This document shows, one piece after another, positions 34,948-44,420 of a stretch of DNA of 64,000 nucleotides. The notes below the pieces were generated by a model that worked only from the letters and a program-made list of their open reading frames with translations, was not told the DNA's origin and ran no database searches. Each line of letters starts with the position of its first letter. The first letter of the stretch is position 1. The translations under genes and the position numbers were made by a program. The DNA lies in the NCBI RefSeq assembly GCF_003627795.1, contig NZ_CP032684.1, forward strand, positions 1,279,001-1,343,000, in the 5' to 3' direction. The DNA comes from Rhizobium sp. CCGE531. Its GTDB lineage: Bacteria; Pseudomonadota; Alphaproteobacteria; Rhizobiales; Rhizobiaceae.

Positions 34948-34995
34948 CAATCTCCCCCCTTGTGGGGGAGATGTCACGAAAGTGACAGAGGGGGG
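34948..34995 (-). repeat. 48-bp repeat, copy 2, inverted relative to copy 1
   Basis: This is the reverse complement of the element at 34794-34840, apart from one extra T in the hairpin loop. The pair is separated by 107 bp and together forms a 202-bp inverted-repeat-bounded unit. Copy 2 lies about 10 bp after the cysS stop codon and could double as the cysS transcript end. Confidence 0.75.
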
Positions 34996-35004
34996 TAACC
35001 AGAC

Positions 35005-36396
35005 TCACCGCTTGACCTCCCAGCTCGTGATGCGTTCACCCGTCGCCGCATCCTTGCCGTCCTTGAGTTGAACACCTCTTGCCACAAGTTCTTCGCGAAG
35101 CTTGTCAGCCTCGGCGAAGTTCTTCGCCTTCAGCAATTCCAGCCGCTGACGCACCTTGGCATCGATCTCCGTGACGACGGCTTCATCGACCTCCGCCTTC
35201 TTCGGCAGCAGGCCGAGAAGATCGGCACTGGCCGCAAACACAGGCAAAAGGCTTCCATCGGCATTGGCCGCTTGTGCCAGCGCATGGAGCGCCTGGATGG
35301 CGGCAACGGTGTTGACATCGTCGGCGAGGGCGGCGAGGATCGTTGCATCCGGCGCAGCGCCGCTGGCATCCGCCGCCGGCCATCTGGCGATCAGCCGTTC
35401 GGCTTCCTCGAGGCGCTTGACCGAGAAGTCGATCGGCTCGCGATAATGCGTCATCAGCATGGCAAGCCTGAGCACATCGCCCGGCCATGTCCGGCCGCCG
35501 AGCTTTTCCGTCTGCAGCAGCTCATGGATGGTGACGAAATTGCCTTCCGATTTCGACATCTTGCGGCCTTCGACCTGCACGAAGCCGTTATGCATCCAGA
35601 CATTTGCCATCGCATGCGTACCGTGCGCGCAACGGGATTGGGCAATCTCGTTCTCATGATGCGGGAAGATCAGGTCGAGACCGCCGCCATGAATATCGAA
35701 GACGTCGCCGAGATAGCGGCCACTCATGGCCGAGCACTCGATATGCCAGCCCGGACGGCCGCGGCCCCACGGGCTTTCCCAGCCGGGTTCGTTCTCATCC
35801 GACAGCTTCCAGAGAACGAAATCGCCGGGGCTCTTCTTGTGTTCGTCCACCGCGACGCGGGCGCCCGCCTGCTGCTCGTCAAGATTGCGTTTCGAAAGCT
35901 GGCCGTAATCGGCCATCGACTTGGTGTCGAACAGCACTTCGCCGGCAGCCCGGTAGGCATGGCCCTTGGCGATCAGCGTTTCGATGATCGCTATCATCTG
36001 CGCGATATTATCAGTCGCGCGCGGCTGCGCCGTCGGTTCCAGGCAGCCCAGATCAGTCGTATCTTCGCGATACTGCCGCTCGGTCTTCTCCGTCACCAGG
36101 CGGATCGCCTCGTTCAGCGGCAGGCCGGGATGGTCGCGGAGCGCGCGCGCGTTGATCTTGTCGTCGACATCGGTGATGTTGCGGACATAGGTGACATGGC
36201 TTTCGCCATAGACATGCCGCAGCAACCGGAAAAGCACGTCGAAGACGATGGCCGGGCGGGCATTGCCGATATGGGCGAAATCATAGACCGTGGGGCCGCA
36301 GACATACATGCGGACGTTATTGCGATCGATCGGCTGAAAATCGACCTTTTCGCGCGTCAGCGTGTTGTAGAACTTCAGTTGCGGCTCGGCGCCCAT
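35005..36396 (-). CDS. cysS: Cysteinyl-tRNA synthetase
   Basis: This 463-residue class I aminoacyl-tRNA synthetase charges tRNA-Cys. The HIGH-type motif is HIGN at 42-45 and the KMSKS motif lies near residue 275. Zinc ligands include Cys33 (YVCGPT) and the Cys and His of the [10 protein letters not shown] and [11 protein letters not shown] segments. The start at 36396 follows GGGAGAG. In-frame Met codons 18 and 39 bases upstream are alternatives. It is transcribed toward the DUF559/GFA run but separated by the inverted repeats. Confidence 0.95.
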   Translation of the reverse strand: MGAEPQLKFYNTLTREKVDFQPIDRNNVRMYVCGPTVYDFAHIGNARPAIVFDVLFRLLRHVYGESHVTYVRNITDVDDKINARALRDHPGLPLNEAIRLVTEKTERQYREDTTDLGCLEPTAQPRATDNIAQMIAIIETLIAKGHAYRAAGEVLFDTKSMADYGQLSKRNLDEQQAGARVAVDEHKKSPGDFVLWKLSDENEPGWESPWGRGRPGWHIECSAMSGRYLGDVFDIHGGGLDLIFPHHENEIAQSRCAHGTHAMANVWMHNGFVQVEGRKMSKSEGNFVTIHELLQTEKLGGRTWPGDVLRLAMLMTHYREPIDFSVKRLEEAERLIARWPAADASGAAPDATILAALADDVNTVAAIQALHALAQAANADGSLLPVFAASADLLGLLPKKAEVDEAVVTEIDAKVRQRLELLKAKNFAEADKLREELVARGVQLKDGKDAATGERITSWEVKR

Positions 36397-36745
36397 TTCA
36401 CTCTCCCAAGGCATAAATCCGAAAAATACCGTCACCGGCAGGCCGGACGTTTGTCATCTTGGATTTTGGGAGACGAAAACGGCCAGGCCAGCGAAACGCT
36501 AGCGAATAATTTTCCGGCAGATAATGCAGATAACCGTTTTCATGGCAGGCTTTATCGCTCGACTACGGTGATTGGTCAAGAGCCCAATCTCTCCTTCTCC
36601 TCTCGGGGAGAAGGTGGCCCGAAGGGTCGGATGAAGGAGCGACAGGCGTTCGTTCGGAGCGCCCCGAGCGAAGGCAAAGCGTAAGCCTTACGGCGAAACA
36701 CTCAACGCGTGCTGCGCGCGAATTTCGCCCGCGCGAAGGTGTTTT
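36397..36745. other. 349-bp intergenic region upstream of cysS with a repeat
   Basis: No gene is evident. At 36591-36640 it holds a repeat in which CCTTCTCC (36593-36600) mirrors GGAGAAGG (36607-36614), followed by a GTCGGATGAAGGAG word. It shares words with the element at 31.9 kb. The remainder probably contains the cysS promoter, which I cannot define. Confidence 0.45.
36591..36640. repeat. GGGGAGAAGGTGG-type intergenic repeat
   Basis: The hairpin CCTTCTCC-TCTCGG-GGAGAAGG is followed by TGGCCCGAAGGGTCGGATGA. The same GGGAGAAGGTGG and CGGATGAGGGG-type words occur on the opposite strand at 31.87-31.95 kb. It resembles dispersed rhizobial intergenic repeats; the function is unknown. Confidence 0.5.
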
Positions 36746-37486
36746 TTATTCCGGCATCCGATAGCCGACGAGCTTGTTCTCGCGCACGATGAAGAGCTTG
36801 CCGGTTTCGGTGACGTCGGGGCCGACGAGCGGCAGGATCGCCTGGGCGACGTCGCGGGGGTGCGGCAGCGTATCCGGATCTTCGCCGGGCATGGCCTGGG
36901 CGCGCATGGCGGTGCGGGTGGCGCCGGGATCGACGCTGGTGATGCGTAGCGGCGTGCTCTCCGTTTCCCCGGCCCATGTCCGCGCTAGCGCTTCGACGGC
37001 CGCCTTGGATGCGGAATAGGGACCCCAGAAGGGCCGGCAGCGATGGGCGGCGGCAGACGACAGGATAACCGCGCGTCCCGCTTCGGAGCGCATCAGCAGC
37101 GGCTCGACGGAGCGGATCAGCCGCCAGGTCGCGGTGACGTTGATGGTCATCACCTTCTCGAACACCTTGGCCTCGACATGGCCAATCGGCGAGATGACGC
37201 CGAGCACACCGGCATTGGCGACGAGGATGTCGAGCTTGCCCCAGCGTTCGAAGATCGAGCCACCAAGTGCGTCAATGGCATTCATGTCGGCGAGATCGAA
37301 GGGAACGAGGGTCGCGGAGCCACCTGCCGCCTTGACGGCGTCGTCCAGCTCCTCAAGTCCGCCGACCGTGCGGGCGCAGGCGATCACATGCGCGCCGGCC
37401 TTGGCCAATTCCAATGCCGTGAAATAACCGATGCCGCGCGATGCACCGGTGACGAGGGCGATCTTGTCCTTGAGATTGACGCTCAT
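36746..37486 (-). CDS. Short-chain dehydrogenase/reductase
   Basis: This 246-residue SDR enzyme has the NAD(P)-binding motif TGASRGIG at 14-21, the NAG motif in VANAGVLG and the catalytic YSASK. The substrate cannot be assigned. The start at 37486 (MSVNLKDKIALVTGASRG) is the conserved SDR N-terminus. It follows purF on the same strand by 68 bp and is a usual purF neighbour in rhizobia, probably cotranscribed. Confidence 0.9.
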   Translation of the reverse strand: MSVNLKDKIALVTGASRGIGYFTALELAKAGAHVIACARTVGGLEELDDAVKAAGGSATLVPFDLADMNAIDALGGSIFERWGKLDILVANAGVLGVISPIGHVEAKVFEKVMTINVTATWRLIRSVEPLLMRSEAGRAVILSSAAAHRCRPFWGPYSASKAAVEALARTWAGETESTPLRITSVDPGATRTAMRAQAMPGEDPDTLPHPRDVAQAILPLVGPDVTETGKLFIVRENKLVGYRMPE

Positions 37487-37554
37487 GCTGTCCTGATCCG
37501 AATGCGTGGAAGAGAAAAAGGAGGCAGGAATGCCCCCGTCAACCGTGGCTGAGG

Positions 37555-39039
37555 TCAGCCGTTGCTGGCGAGAACGGAAAGCTTGCGCACGTTGCTGGTG
37601 CTTTCCTTGTCGAGCAGGCGGGTCGGATAATCGCCGGTGAAATAATGGTCGGTGAACTGCGGCTGCGCATTGTCGCGCGGCTCGCCGCCGACGGCACGAT
37701 AGAGGCCGTCGATCGACAGGAATTCCAGCGAATCCGCGCCGATGAAATCGCACATGGCCTTCAGGCTGCTGTATTGGTTGGCGAGCAGCTTGTCGGCATC
37801 CGGCGTGTCGATGCCGTAGAAGTCCGGATGAAAGATCATCGGGCTGGCGACGCGGATGTGCACCTCGCGGGCGCCGGCTTCGCGGATCATCTGCACGATC
37901 TTGACCGAGGTCGTGCCGCGCACGATGGAATCATCCACCAGCACGACCCGCTTGCCCTCGATGATGGCGCGGTTGGCCGAATGCTTGAGCTTGACGCCGA
38001 AGGCGCGGATCTGCTGCGTCGGTTCGATGAAGGTGCGCCCGACATAGTGGTTGCGGATGATGCCGAGCTCGAAGGGAATGCCGCTTGCCTGCGCATAGCC
38101 GATCGCCGCCGGCGTGCCGCCGTCCGGCACCGGCACGACGACATCGGCCTCGATGGGAGCTTCCTTGGCGAGGTTGATGCCCATGTTCTTGCGCGCAACA
38201 TAGACGTTGCGGCCGCCGACGACGGAATCGGGGCGGGCGAAATAGACATATTCGAACAGGCAGAGCCGCTCGGGCTTCGCAGCTTCGGGCTTGCGGGCGT
38301 CGATGGTGATCGAGCCGTCGGGCTGGATCTCGCAGATGACGACCTCGCCGTTTTCGACGTCGCGGACGTATTTCGCGCCGATGATGTCGAGCGCACAGGT
38401 TTCCGAGCAGAAGATCGGCTTGCCGTCGAGCTCGCCCATGACCAGCGGCCGGATGCCGATCGGGTCGCGGGCGGCGATCAGCTTCGTGCGCGTCATGGCG
38501 AGCATCGAATAGCCGCCTTCCATCTGCCTGATAGCATCGATGAAGCGGTCGGAGGAGGAGGCCTGCTTTGAACGGGCGATGAGATGCAAGACGACCTCCG
38601 TGTCCGAGGTCGACTGACAGATGGCGCCGTCGGCGATCAGCTGCCGGCGCATGGTCAGGCCATTGGTGAAATTGCCGTTATGGGCAATCGCGATGCCGCC
38701 GACTTCCAGCTCGGCAAACAGCGGCTGCACATTGCGCAGGATCGTCTCGCCCGTCGTCGAGTAGCGCACATGGCCCATGGAGCGGTCGCCGGGCAGGCGG
38801 GCAAGCGTCGCGGGATCGGTGTAGTGATCGCCGACAAGGCCCATCCGTCGCTCGGAATGGAAGCGCTGACCGTCGAAGGAGACGATGCCGGCCGCTTCCT
38901 GGCCGCGATGCTGGAGAGCGTGCAGGCCGAGCGCCGTCAATGCCGCCGCATCCGGGTGTCCGAGAATGCCGAATACGCCGCATTCCTCGTGCAGCGTGTC
39001 GCCGTTGATATCATCCTCGATAGAAAGGGAATGGTTCAT
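37555..39039 (-). CDS. purF: Amidophosphoribosyltransferase
   Basis: This 494-residue enzyme makes 5-phosphoribosylamine from PRPP and glutamine, the first committed step of purine synthesis. The N-terminal nucleophile is Cys20 (HEECGVFG) after a 19-residue propeptide that must be removed. The PRPP-binding motif VVLVDDSIVRGTTS lies in the C-terminal half. It is preceded by cvpA with 164 bp between, a common pairing (cvpA-purF). Confidence 0.96.
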   Translation of the reverse strand: MNHSLSIEDDINGDTLHEECGVFGILGHPDAAALTALGLHALQHRGQEAAGIVSFDGQRFHSERRMGLVGDHYTDPATLARLPGDRSMGHVRYSTTGETILRNVQPLFAELEVGGIAIAHNGNFTNGLTMRRQLIADGAICQSTSDTEVVLHLIARSKQASSSDRFIDAIRQMEGGYSMLAMTRTKLIAARDPIGIRPLVMGELDGKPIFCSETCALDIIGAKYVRDVENGEVVICEIQPDGSITIDARKPEAAKPERLCLFEYVYFARPDSVVGGRNVYVARKNMGINLAKEAPIEADVVVPVPDGGTPAAIGYAQASGIPFELGIIRNHYVGRTFIEPTQQIRAFGVKLKHSANRAIIEGKRVVLVDDSIVRGTTSVKIVQMIREAGAREVHIRVASPMIFHPDFYGIDTPDADKLLANQYSSLKAMCDFIGADSLEFLSIDGLYRAVGGEPRDNAQPQFTDHYFTGDYPTRLLDKESTSNVRKLSVLASNG

Positions 39040-39110
39040 GGCTGCTTGCCTTTGCTCTCAACGTGGGCGGATCGGGGCGGCGTCACGACTGCTTGTTAAA
39101 ATAGCTGAAA

Positions 39111-39139
39111 ATCCGGCCGGAAAAAATATCGGGCCGGAT
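39111..39139 (-). terminator. Hairpin between cvpA and purF
   Basis: ATCCGGCC (39111-39118) mirrors GGCCGGAT (39132-39139). On the - strand the stem is followed by TTTCAGC. It lies 65 bp beyond the cvpA stop and upstream of purF, so it could terminate or attenuate the radA-cvpA transcript ahead of purF. Confidence 0.4.
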
Positions 39140-39203
39140 CTTCAAGTGTCTTGCCGCTCAAATGGCGATTATCGCGCGGCGGGTCAAGCCTGTAAACACA
39201 CCG

Positions 39204-39827
39204 TTAATTGTTTGTCTGCGGCGCGGGTGCATCATCCGATGGGGCGGCGTCGTTCGGCGCGGTGTTGTCGCCACCTGTCTGCGGCTGCGTCTGTTGCTGC
39301 TGGTTCGGCGCGATCTTGTTGATGATCTCCGGCGGCAGCATCGCCTGAACGTTTTCAGGAAGCGCCGACTTCAGCTTTTCGACCATCGAATCCAGGAAGG
39401 GCTTGGACTTGGCGTTGTTGACCCAATCGGGACGGGCGGCAGGGGCCACCAGCCAATTCCAGAAGGCCACGATGACGACCATCAGAAGCAGGCCGCGGGC
39501 CGCGCCGAAGAGGAAGCCGAGCGTCCGGTCGAGCGCGCCGATGCGGCTGTCGATGATGAAATCGGCAATCCGGATGGTGATGAAGGAAATGATGATCAGC
39601 GCCAGCAGGAAGATGACGGCGGCCGAGGCGATCGTCGCGATCTTGGTATCGGCCTTGTATTGCAGGGCATAGGGAACGAGAAGCGGATAAAGATAGTAGG
39701 CGGCGACCGCAGAGCCGCCCCAGCTGACGATCGATAGGATTTCGCGCGAAAAGCCGCGAACCATGGCCAGAACGGCGGAGAAGAGAAGAACGCCGATAAC
39801 AATACCGTCGAAAATCGTAATGGGCAT
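39204..39827 (-). CDS. cvpA: CvpA family membrane protein
   Basis: This 207-residue protein has four hydrophobic segments in its first 130 residues, with the CvpA pattern IVIGVLLFSAVLAMVRGFSREILSI shortened here to its start. A Gln/Pro/Asp-rich cytoplasmic or periplasmic tail follows (QQQQTQPQTGGDN). CvpA is known for its link to colicin V production and envelope stress; the biochemical role is unclear. It lies between radA and purF on the same strand. Confidence 0.9.
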   Translation of the reverse strand: MPITIFDGIVIGVLLFSAVLAMVRGFSREILSIVSWGGSAVAAYYLYPLLVPYALQYKADTKIATIASAAVIFLLALIIISFITIRIADFIIDSRIGALDRTLGFLFGAARGLLLMVVIVAFWNWLVAPAARPDWVNNAKSKPFLDSMVEKLKSALPENVQAMLPPEIINKIAPNQQQQTQPQTGGDNTAPNDAAPSDDAPAPQTNN

Positions 39828-39919
39828 CTAAAATCCACTTCAAGACTTGCCAAACCTCATGGTTGGGCATCGGCCTCAATCATGAGCCTCATCCTCGCCA
39901 AGAACGGCTGAAGTAAGGC

Positions 39920-41323
39920 TCAGTCTTCGTCTTCCGCGCGCTTGAGCGCGCCCTTTGATCCAGCAATGCGCGCCACCAGATCCGGTAGGCTGTCGATCTC
40001 GCTCCAGCGTCCGCCGTTGACTTTCGGCAGGTCGGCGGAAGAGGCAGGCAGGACGGCCCCGGAAAATCCCAGCTTCTCAGCTTCCTTGAGGCGCTGGGCA
40101 GTGTGCGCAACCGGCCGGACGGCGCCCGACAGGCTGACTTCGCCGAAATAGACGCAATCGGCGGGTAGGGCAAGACCGGCCAAGGAGGAAACCAGTGCAG
40201 AAGCGACGGCAAGGTCCGCAGCCGGCTCGGAAATGCGATAACCGCCTGCAATATTGAGGTAAACATCGTGCTGGCCGAGGCGCACGCCGCAATGTGCTTC
40301 CAGAACGGCGAGAATCATCGACAGGCGCGCCGAATCCCAGCCGACGATGGCGCGGCGCGGCGTACCGAGCGATGTCGGCGCGACCAGAGCCTGTACCTCG
40401 ACAAGCACCGGGCGCGTGCCCTCTATCCCTGCAAAAACGGCCGCCCCAGGCGACTTTTCGTTGCGCTCGCCGAGAAAGAGTTCGGACGGGTTGGCAACGT
40501 CGCGCAGGCCGGCGTCGGACATTTCGAATACGCCGATCTCGTCGGTAGGGCCAAAGCGATTCTTCACCGTGCGCAAGATGCGGTAGTGATGGCTGCGATC
40601 GCCTTCGAAATAGAGGACGGCATCGACCATATGCTCGACGACGCGCGGTCCGGCGATCTGGCCGTCCTTGGTGACGTGGCCGACAAGCACCATCGCAGTG
40701 CCCGTCTGCTTGGCGAAGCGGATCATCGCCTGGACGCCGGTGCGCACCTGCGTGACCGTGCCGGGCGCGGATTCGGCAAGTTCGCTCCACAGCGTCTGGA
40801 TGGAATCGATGATGACGAGATCCGGCCGCTTGCCTTCTGAAAGCGTCGCCAGGATATCCTCGACATTGGTTTCCGCCGCGAGCAGCACTTCGGTGTCGGC
40901 CGCCTTCAGTCGCTGGGCGCGCAGGCGAACCTGCGCCACGGCTTCTTCGCCGGAGACATAGATGATTTTGTGCCCGCGCCGGGCGAGCGCGGCTGCTGCC
41001 TGCATCAACAGCGTCGACTTGCCGATGCCGGGATCGCCGCCGACGAGAACGGCAGAGCCACGGACGAAACCGCCGCCAGTCGCGCGGTCGAGTTCGGATA
41101 AGCCGGTATGGATGCGCGGCGCTTCCTCGATCTCTCCCGAGAGCGTCGTCAGTGTTACGGGCTTGCCCTTCTTCGGCGTCCTTGCCGGGCCGCCACCGAT
41201 CCCGCCCAACGGATCTTCCTCGACGATGGTGTTCCATGCGCCGCAGTTGTCGCACTTGCCGGCCCAGCGATTGTGGACCGTGCCGCAGTTCTGGCAGATG
41301 AATTGTGTGCGGGCTTTAGCCAT
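39920..41323 (-). CDS. radA: DNA repair protein RadA
   Basis: This 467-residue RecA-like ATPase promotes branch migration in recombination intermediates. It has the N-terminal zinc finger (Cys10, 13, 24, 27), Walker A GGDPGIGKST at 95-104, the RadA-specific KNRFG motif near residue 255 and a C-terminal Lon-protease-like domain. The start at 41323 is the conserved MAKARTQFICQNCG. It lies 92 bp upstream of cvpA on the same strand. Confidence 0.96.
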   Translation of the reverse strand: MAKARTQFICQNCGTVHNRWAGKCDNCGAWNTIVEEDPLGGIGGGPARTPKKGKPVTLTTLSGEIEEAPRIHTGLSELDRATGGGFVRGSAVLVGGDPGIGKSTLLMQAAAALARRGHKIIYVSGEEAVAQVRLRAQRLKAADTEVLLAAETNVEDILATLSEGKRPDLVIIDSIQTLWSELAESAPGTVTQVRTGVQAMIRFAKQTGTAMVLVGHVTKDGQIAGPRVVEHMVDAVLYFEGDRSHHYRILRTVKNRFGPTDEIGVFEMSDAGLRDVANPSELFLGERNEKSPGAAVFAGIEGTRPVLVEVQALVAPTSLGTPRRAIVGWDSARLSMILAVLEAHCGVRLGQHDVYLNIAGGYRISEPAADLAVASALVSSLAGLALPADCVYFGEVSLSGAVRPVAHTAQRLKEAEKLGFSGAVLPASSADLPKVNGGRWSEIDSLPDLVARIAGSKGALKRAEDED

Positions 41324-41475
41324 CGGATGCTGTTCTCAAGTTCAAATGCTTCGCTTTTCGCGACGAATCGCGATCGGCTGTCAGATAATGTCTTTCCCGG
41401 CCTATCAAAACTAATGATTTCCGTATCAACGGTGATCGTGTCAGTTTTTATGCCGGGTTTTATGGATGATGATCG

Positions 41476-42111
41476 ATGTTTGACTACACACTTGCTCACT
41501 GGATCGCGTTTCTGACCGCCGCAACGCTCCTTAATCTGTCGCCTGGGCCGGATATCGCTTTCATTCTCGGTCATACGATCAGAAGCGGCATGCGCTCGGG
41601 CTTTGCGGCCCTGTTCGGGATCTGGAGCGGCGCGTGCCTGCATGTGCTGATGGCCGCCGCCGGCCTGTCGGCGATCCTGGCGGCTTCCGCGTTGGCCTTC
41701 TCGACGGTCAAATGGGTCGGCGCCGCCTATTTGATCTGGCTCGGCATACAGGCGCTACGCTCGAAGGGCGAGGGGGCCTGGATCAAGGAGGCGGGCAAGG
41801 CCTTGTCCTTTAGCCGCATCTATCGGCAAGGCATCATGGTCTCGCTGCTCAATCCGAAGGTCGCGATCTTCTTTCTGGCCTTCCTGCCGCAATTCGTCGT
41901 CGAAGGCGCCGGTCCGGTCTGGGCGCAGCTTTTGCTGCATGGCAGCCTGATCATCGTCGTGGCCGCCTTCATAGAGCCGCCGCTCATCCTGCTGGGCGGC
42001 CGACTGAGCGAAGCCCTCCGGCGCAATCGCAGCCTCGGCCTGTGGCTCGATCGTGGTCTCGGCACGCTGTTTGTGGCTCTCGGCCTCCGGCTGGCAATCA
42101 GCGCGCGCTGA
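41476..42111 (+). CDS. LysE/RhtB family exporter
   Basis: This 211-residue protein has six hydrophobic segments and the LysE/RhtB signature NLSPGPDIAFILGHTIRSG near residue 20. It is a probable amino-acid exporter; the substrate is unknown. It runs on the + strand between the - strand genes radA and alr, and its stop is only 2 bp from the alr stop. Confidence 0.89.
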   Translation: MFDYTLAHWIAFLTAATLLNLSPGPDIAFILGHTIRSGMRSGFAALFGIWSGACLHVLMAAAGLSAILAASALAFSTVKWVGAAYLIWLGIQALRSKGEGAWIKEAGKALSFSRIYRQGIMVSLLNPKVAIFFLAFLPQFVVEGAGPVWAQLLLHGSLIIVVAAFIEPPLILLGGRLSEALRRNRSLGLWLDRGLGTLFVALGLRLAISAR

Positions 42112-42113
42112 GG

Positions 42114-43286
42114 CTATGCCTCGACCTCCTCCGAGATATACCGGCGCTCGTGCCGCAGCCCCAGGCTGGTCAGCATCTCGTAGCCGATCGTGCCAGCCGC
42201 CCTTGCGGCCTCGTCGACCGGGATGTTGCTGCCGAAGAGCTCGACATAGTCGCCGGCGCGAGCCAGGTTTTCCGGCAGGTCGGTGACGTCGAAGATGGTG
42301 AGGTCCATGGTGATGCGGCCGGCAACGGGCACCTTGTGGCCGGCAATGAAGCCATGACCGCCTGCGACGCCGGCCTGGCGTAGCGGCACGCCGCCGCTCG
42401 ACTGGCTGCGCATATAGCCATCGGCATAGCCTGCCGAGACGATCGCCAGCCGGCTGTCGCGGGTCAATTGAAGCGCGCGGCCATACCCCACGGTTTCGCC
42501 TGATTTCACCGAGCGGGTCTGGATGATCCGCGCCTCCGCCGTCGCCACCGGACGCATCGGATTGGCCATGCCGGGAACCGCCTCGCCGCCATAGGTGGCA
42601 ATGCCGGGGCGGGTGAGGTCGAAATGATAGTCCGATCCAAGAAAGATGCCGGCCGAATTGGCGAGGCTTGCTTCTATGCCGTCGAAGGCGGTGCTGACCT
42701 TGCGGAAGGCCTCGAGCTGCTGCTTATTCATCGCATTGGACGGATCGTCGCCACAGGCGAGATGGCTCATTACGAGAACGGGCGCAAAGCTTGCCGGACG
42801 GGAGACGTCGTCTGCAAGCGCGATCGCATCGTCCATCGGCAGCCCGAGCCTGTTGAAGCCCGTGTCGACCTGCAGGGCGCAGGGATAGTCGCCATACTCC
42901 GATAGCACCGCCATCCAGAAGGTCAGTTGCTCCTCCGAGGCGATGACGGGCACGAGATCGTTCTCGAAGAACCGGCGCTCCATGCCCGGCCAGATGCCGC
43001 TTAAGACGAATATGCGCGCTTCCGGAGCATAGAGCCGCAATGTCGCGCCTTCATCGGCGGTGGCGACGAAGAAATCGCGCGCGCCGGCGGCGTAAAGCGT
43101 TTCGCCGATATCCTCGATCCCCAGCCCATATGCATCCGCCTTGACGACAGCCGACGTGCGAGCCTTGCCCGAACGCCGAGCCAGGTCGCGCCAGTTTTCG
43201 ACGAGCGCGCCGAGATCCACCGTCAGCCGCAGGCCGGCGAAAGCAAAAGCATCATCGTCTTCGAAGGGGAGGGAAAAATCTGTCAT
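42114..43286 (-). CDS. alr: Alanine racemase
   Basis: This 390-residue PLP enzyme interconverts L- and D-alanine for peptidoglycan. The PLP lysine is Lys49 in VVKADAYGLG, and the catalytic tyrosine is in SAGYADGYMRS of the C-terminal domain. In related rhizobia alr lies in the dnaB-alr-radA order, which here is interrupted by transporter genes. It converges with the LysE gene and diverges from the AraC-type gene. Confidence 0.95.
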   Translation of the reverse strand: MTDFSLPFEDDDAFAFAGLRLTVDLGALVENWRDLARRSGKARTSAVVKADAYGLGIEDIGETLYAAGARDFFVATADEGATLRLYAPEARIFVLSGIWPGMERRFFENDLVPVIASEEQLTFWMAVLSEYGDYPCALQVDTGFNRLGLPMDDAIALADDVSRPASFAPVLVMSHLACGDDPSNAMNKQQLEAFRKVSTAFDGIEASLANSAGIFLGSDYHFDLTRPGIATYGGEAVPGMANPMRPVATAEARIIQTRSVKSGETVGYGRALQLTRDSRLAIVSAGYADGYMRSQSSGGVPLRQAGVAGGHGFIAGHKVPVAGRITMDLTIFDVTDLPENLARAGDYVELFGSNIPVDEAARAAGTIGYEMLTSLGLRHERRYISEEVEA

Positions 43287-43433
43287 GAATCGCCGCGATG
43301 AAAGGGAAGTTGTTCAGCGCACTTTAGAGAGCATTGTGGCAAAGAGAAAGCGCGGACAGGTGAATACCAGCCTTTCCCACACGCGATCACTTTTGTTCAA
43401 GACGTGCGGGAGTCGGGGCGCTAATGTGCGGGG

Positions 43434-44291
43434 ATGCAGAACGTTTCGCAGAAAGAGGCGGCTGACGCCATGCCGCTTGCCAAGGTGGAATCGACCCGCT
43501 TCTGGCGGGACGGTCGTTTTCGCGGCATGGAATGCCTGAGCGCAAGCTTCGTGACGCATGAATATGCGCCGCATGCGCATGACACGTTCAGCATCGGGAC
43601 GATTGAAAGAGGCAGCCAGATCACCACACTGCTCGGCAGGCGGGAAGAAGCCGGACCGGGCGATCTCTATCTGATCAATCCTGGCATGGTGCATGACGGC
43701 GCTCCGGGCGACGAAGGCTATCGCTACCGCATGATCTACCCGGACACGAAGCTCTTCGTCGACATTCTGGAAGACGTCACGGGCAAGGCCTTCAACGCGA
43801 CGCCATCCTTTGCCGGTTCATTGTTGCGCGATCCGCAGCTTGCCAGCGCCTTCCAGAAGGCGCACCGCACACTCGAGAGCGGCGCTGGCGCGCTGGAATC
43901 CGATGAAGGCATGTTCTCGGTGCTGGCGGCGCTCTTTGCGCGCTACGGCAGCACGATCGTCCTTCCCGTCGATACCAAGGAGCGTAGCGCCGTCGCGCGC
44001 TCCCGCGATTACCTCAGTGAGAATTTCGACAGCGATGTCGGATTGGAGGAATTGGCCAAGGTCGCGGGGCTGAGCCGCGCGCACCTGATCCGCGCTTTCC
44101 GCAGGGAATATCATATTACGCCCCATGCCTTTCTGACCGATCGGCGCGTAATCGTTGCCCGCCGATTGCTCAGGGAGGGCCGCATGCCGGCCGATGTCGC
44201 CATGGAATGCGGTTTCGCCGATCAAGCACATTTCACGCGCCACTTCAAATCGCGCACCGGCGTCACCCCGGGCCAGTTCCGCGTCGGCTAG
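43434..44291 (+). CDS. AraC family transcriptional regulator
   Basis: This 285-residue regulator has an N-terminal cupin-type sensing domain (HEYAPHAHDTFSIGTIERG) and a C-terminal AraC pair of helix-turn-helix motifs (LEELAKVAGLSRAHLIRAFR and ADVAMECGFADQAHFTRHFK). It lies 129 bp upstream of azlC on the same strand, so it probably controls the branched-chain amino-acid export genes. The inducer is not evident. Confidence 0.88.
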   Translation: MQNVSQKEAADAMPLAKVESTRFWRDGRFRGMECLSASFVTHEYAPHAHDTFSIGTIERGSQITTLLGRREEAGPGDLYLINPGMVHDGAPGDEGYRYRMIYPDTKLFVDILEDVTGKAFNATPSFAGSLLRDPQLASAFQKAHRTLESGAGALESDEGMFSVLAALFARYGSTIVLPVDTKERSAVARSRDYLSENFDSDVGLEELAKVAGLSRAHLIRAFRREYHITPHAFLTDRRVIVARRLLREGRMPADVAMECGFADQAHFTRHFKSRTGVTPGQFRVG

Positions 44292-44420
44292 CGCATTTTC
44301 GCTTTTCTGCGAATATAGAAAAGGCTTTGCGGATTCTGATGGAACTCTAATCACTTTCGTTCAATACAGCGCCGGCTGCCGTCGGCTACCTTTCCGTCAT
44401 TGTTGAAGTGGAGGTTGCCA

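Noticed and set aside
35068..36684. 538-codon open frame on the + strand
   Set aside because: It is the complement of cysS.
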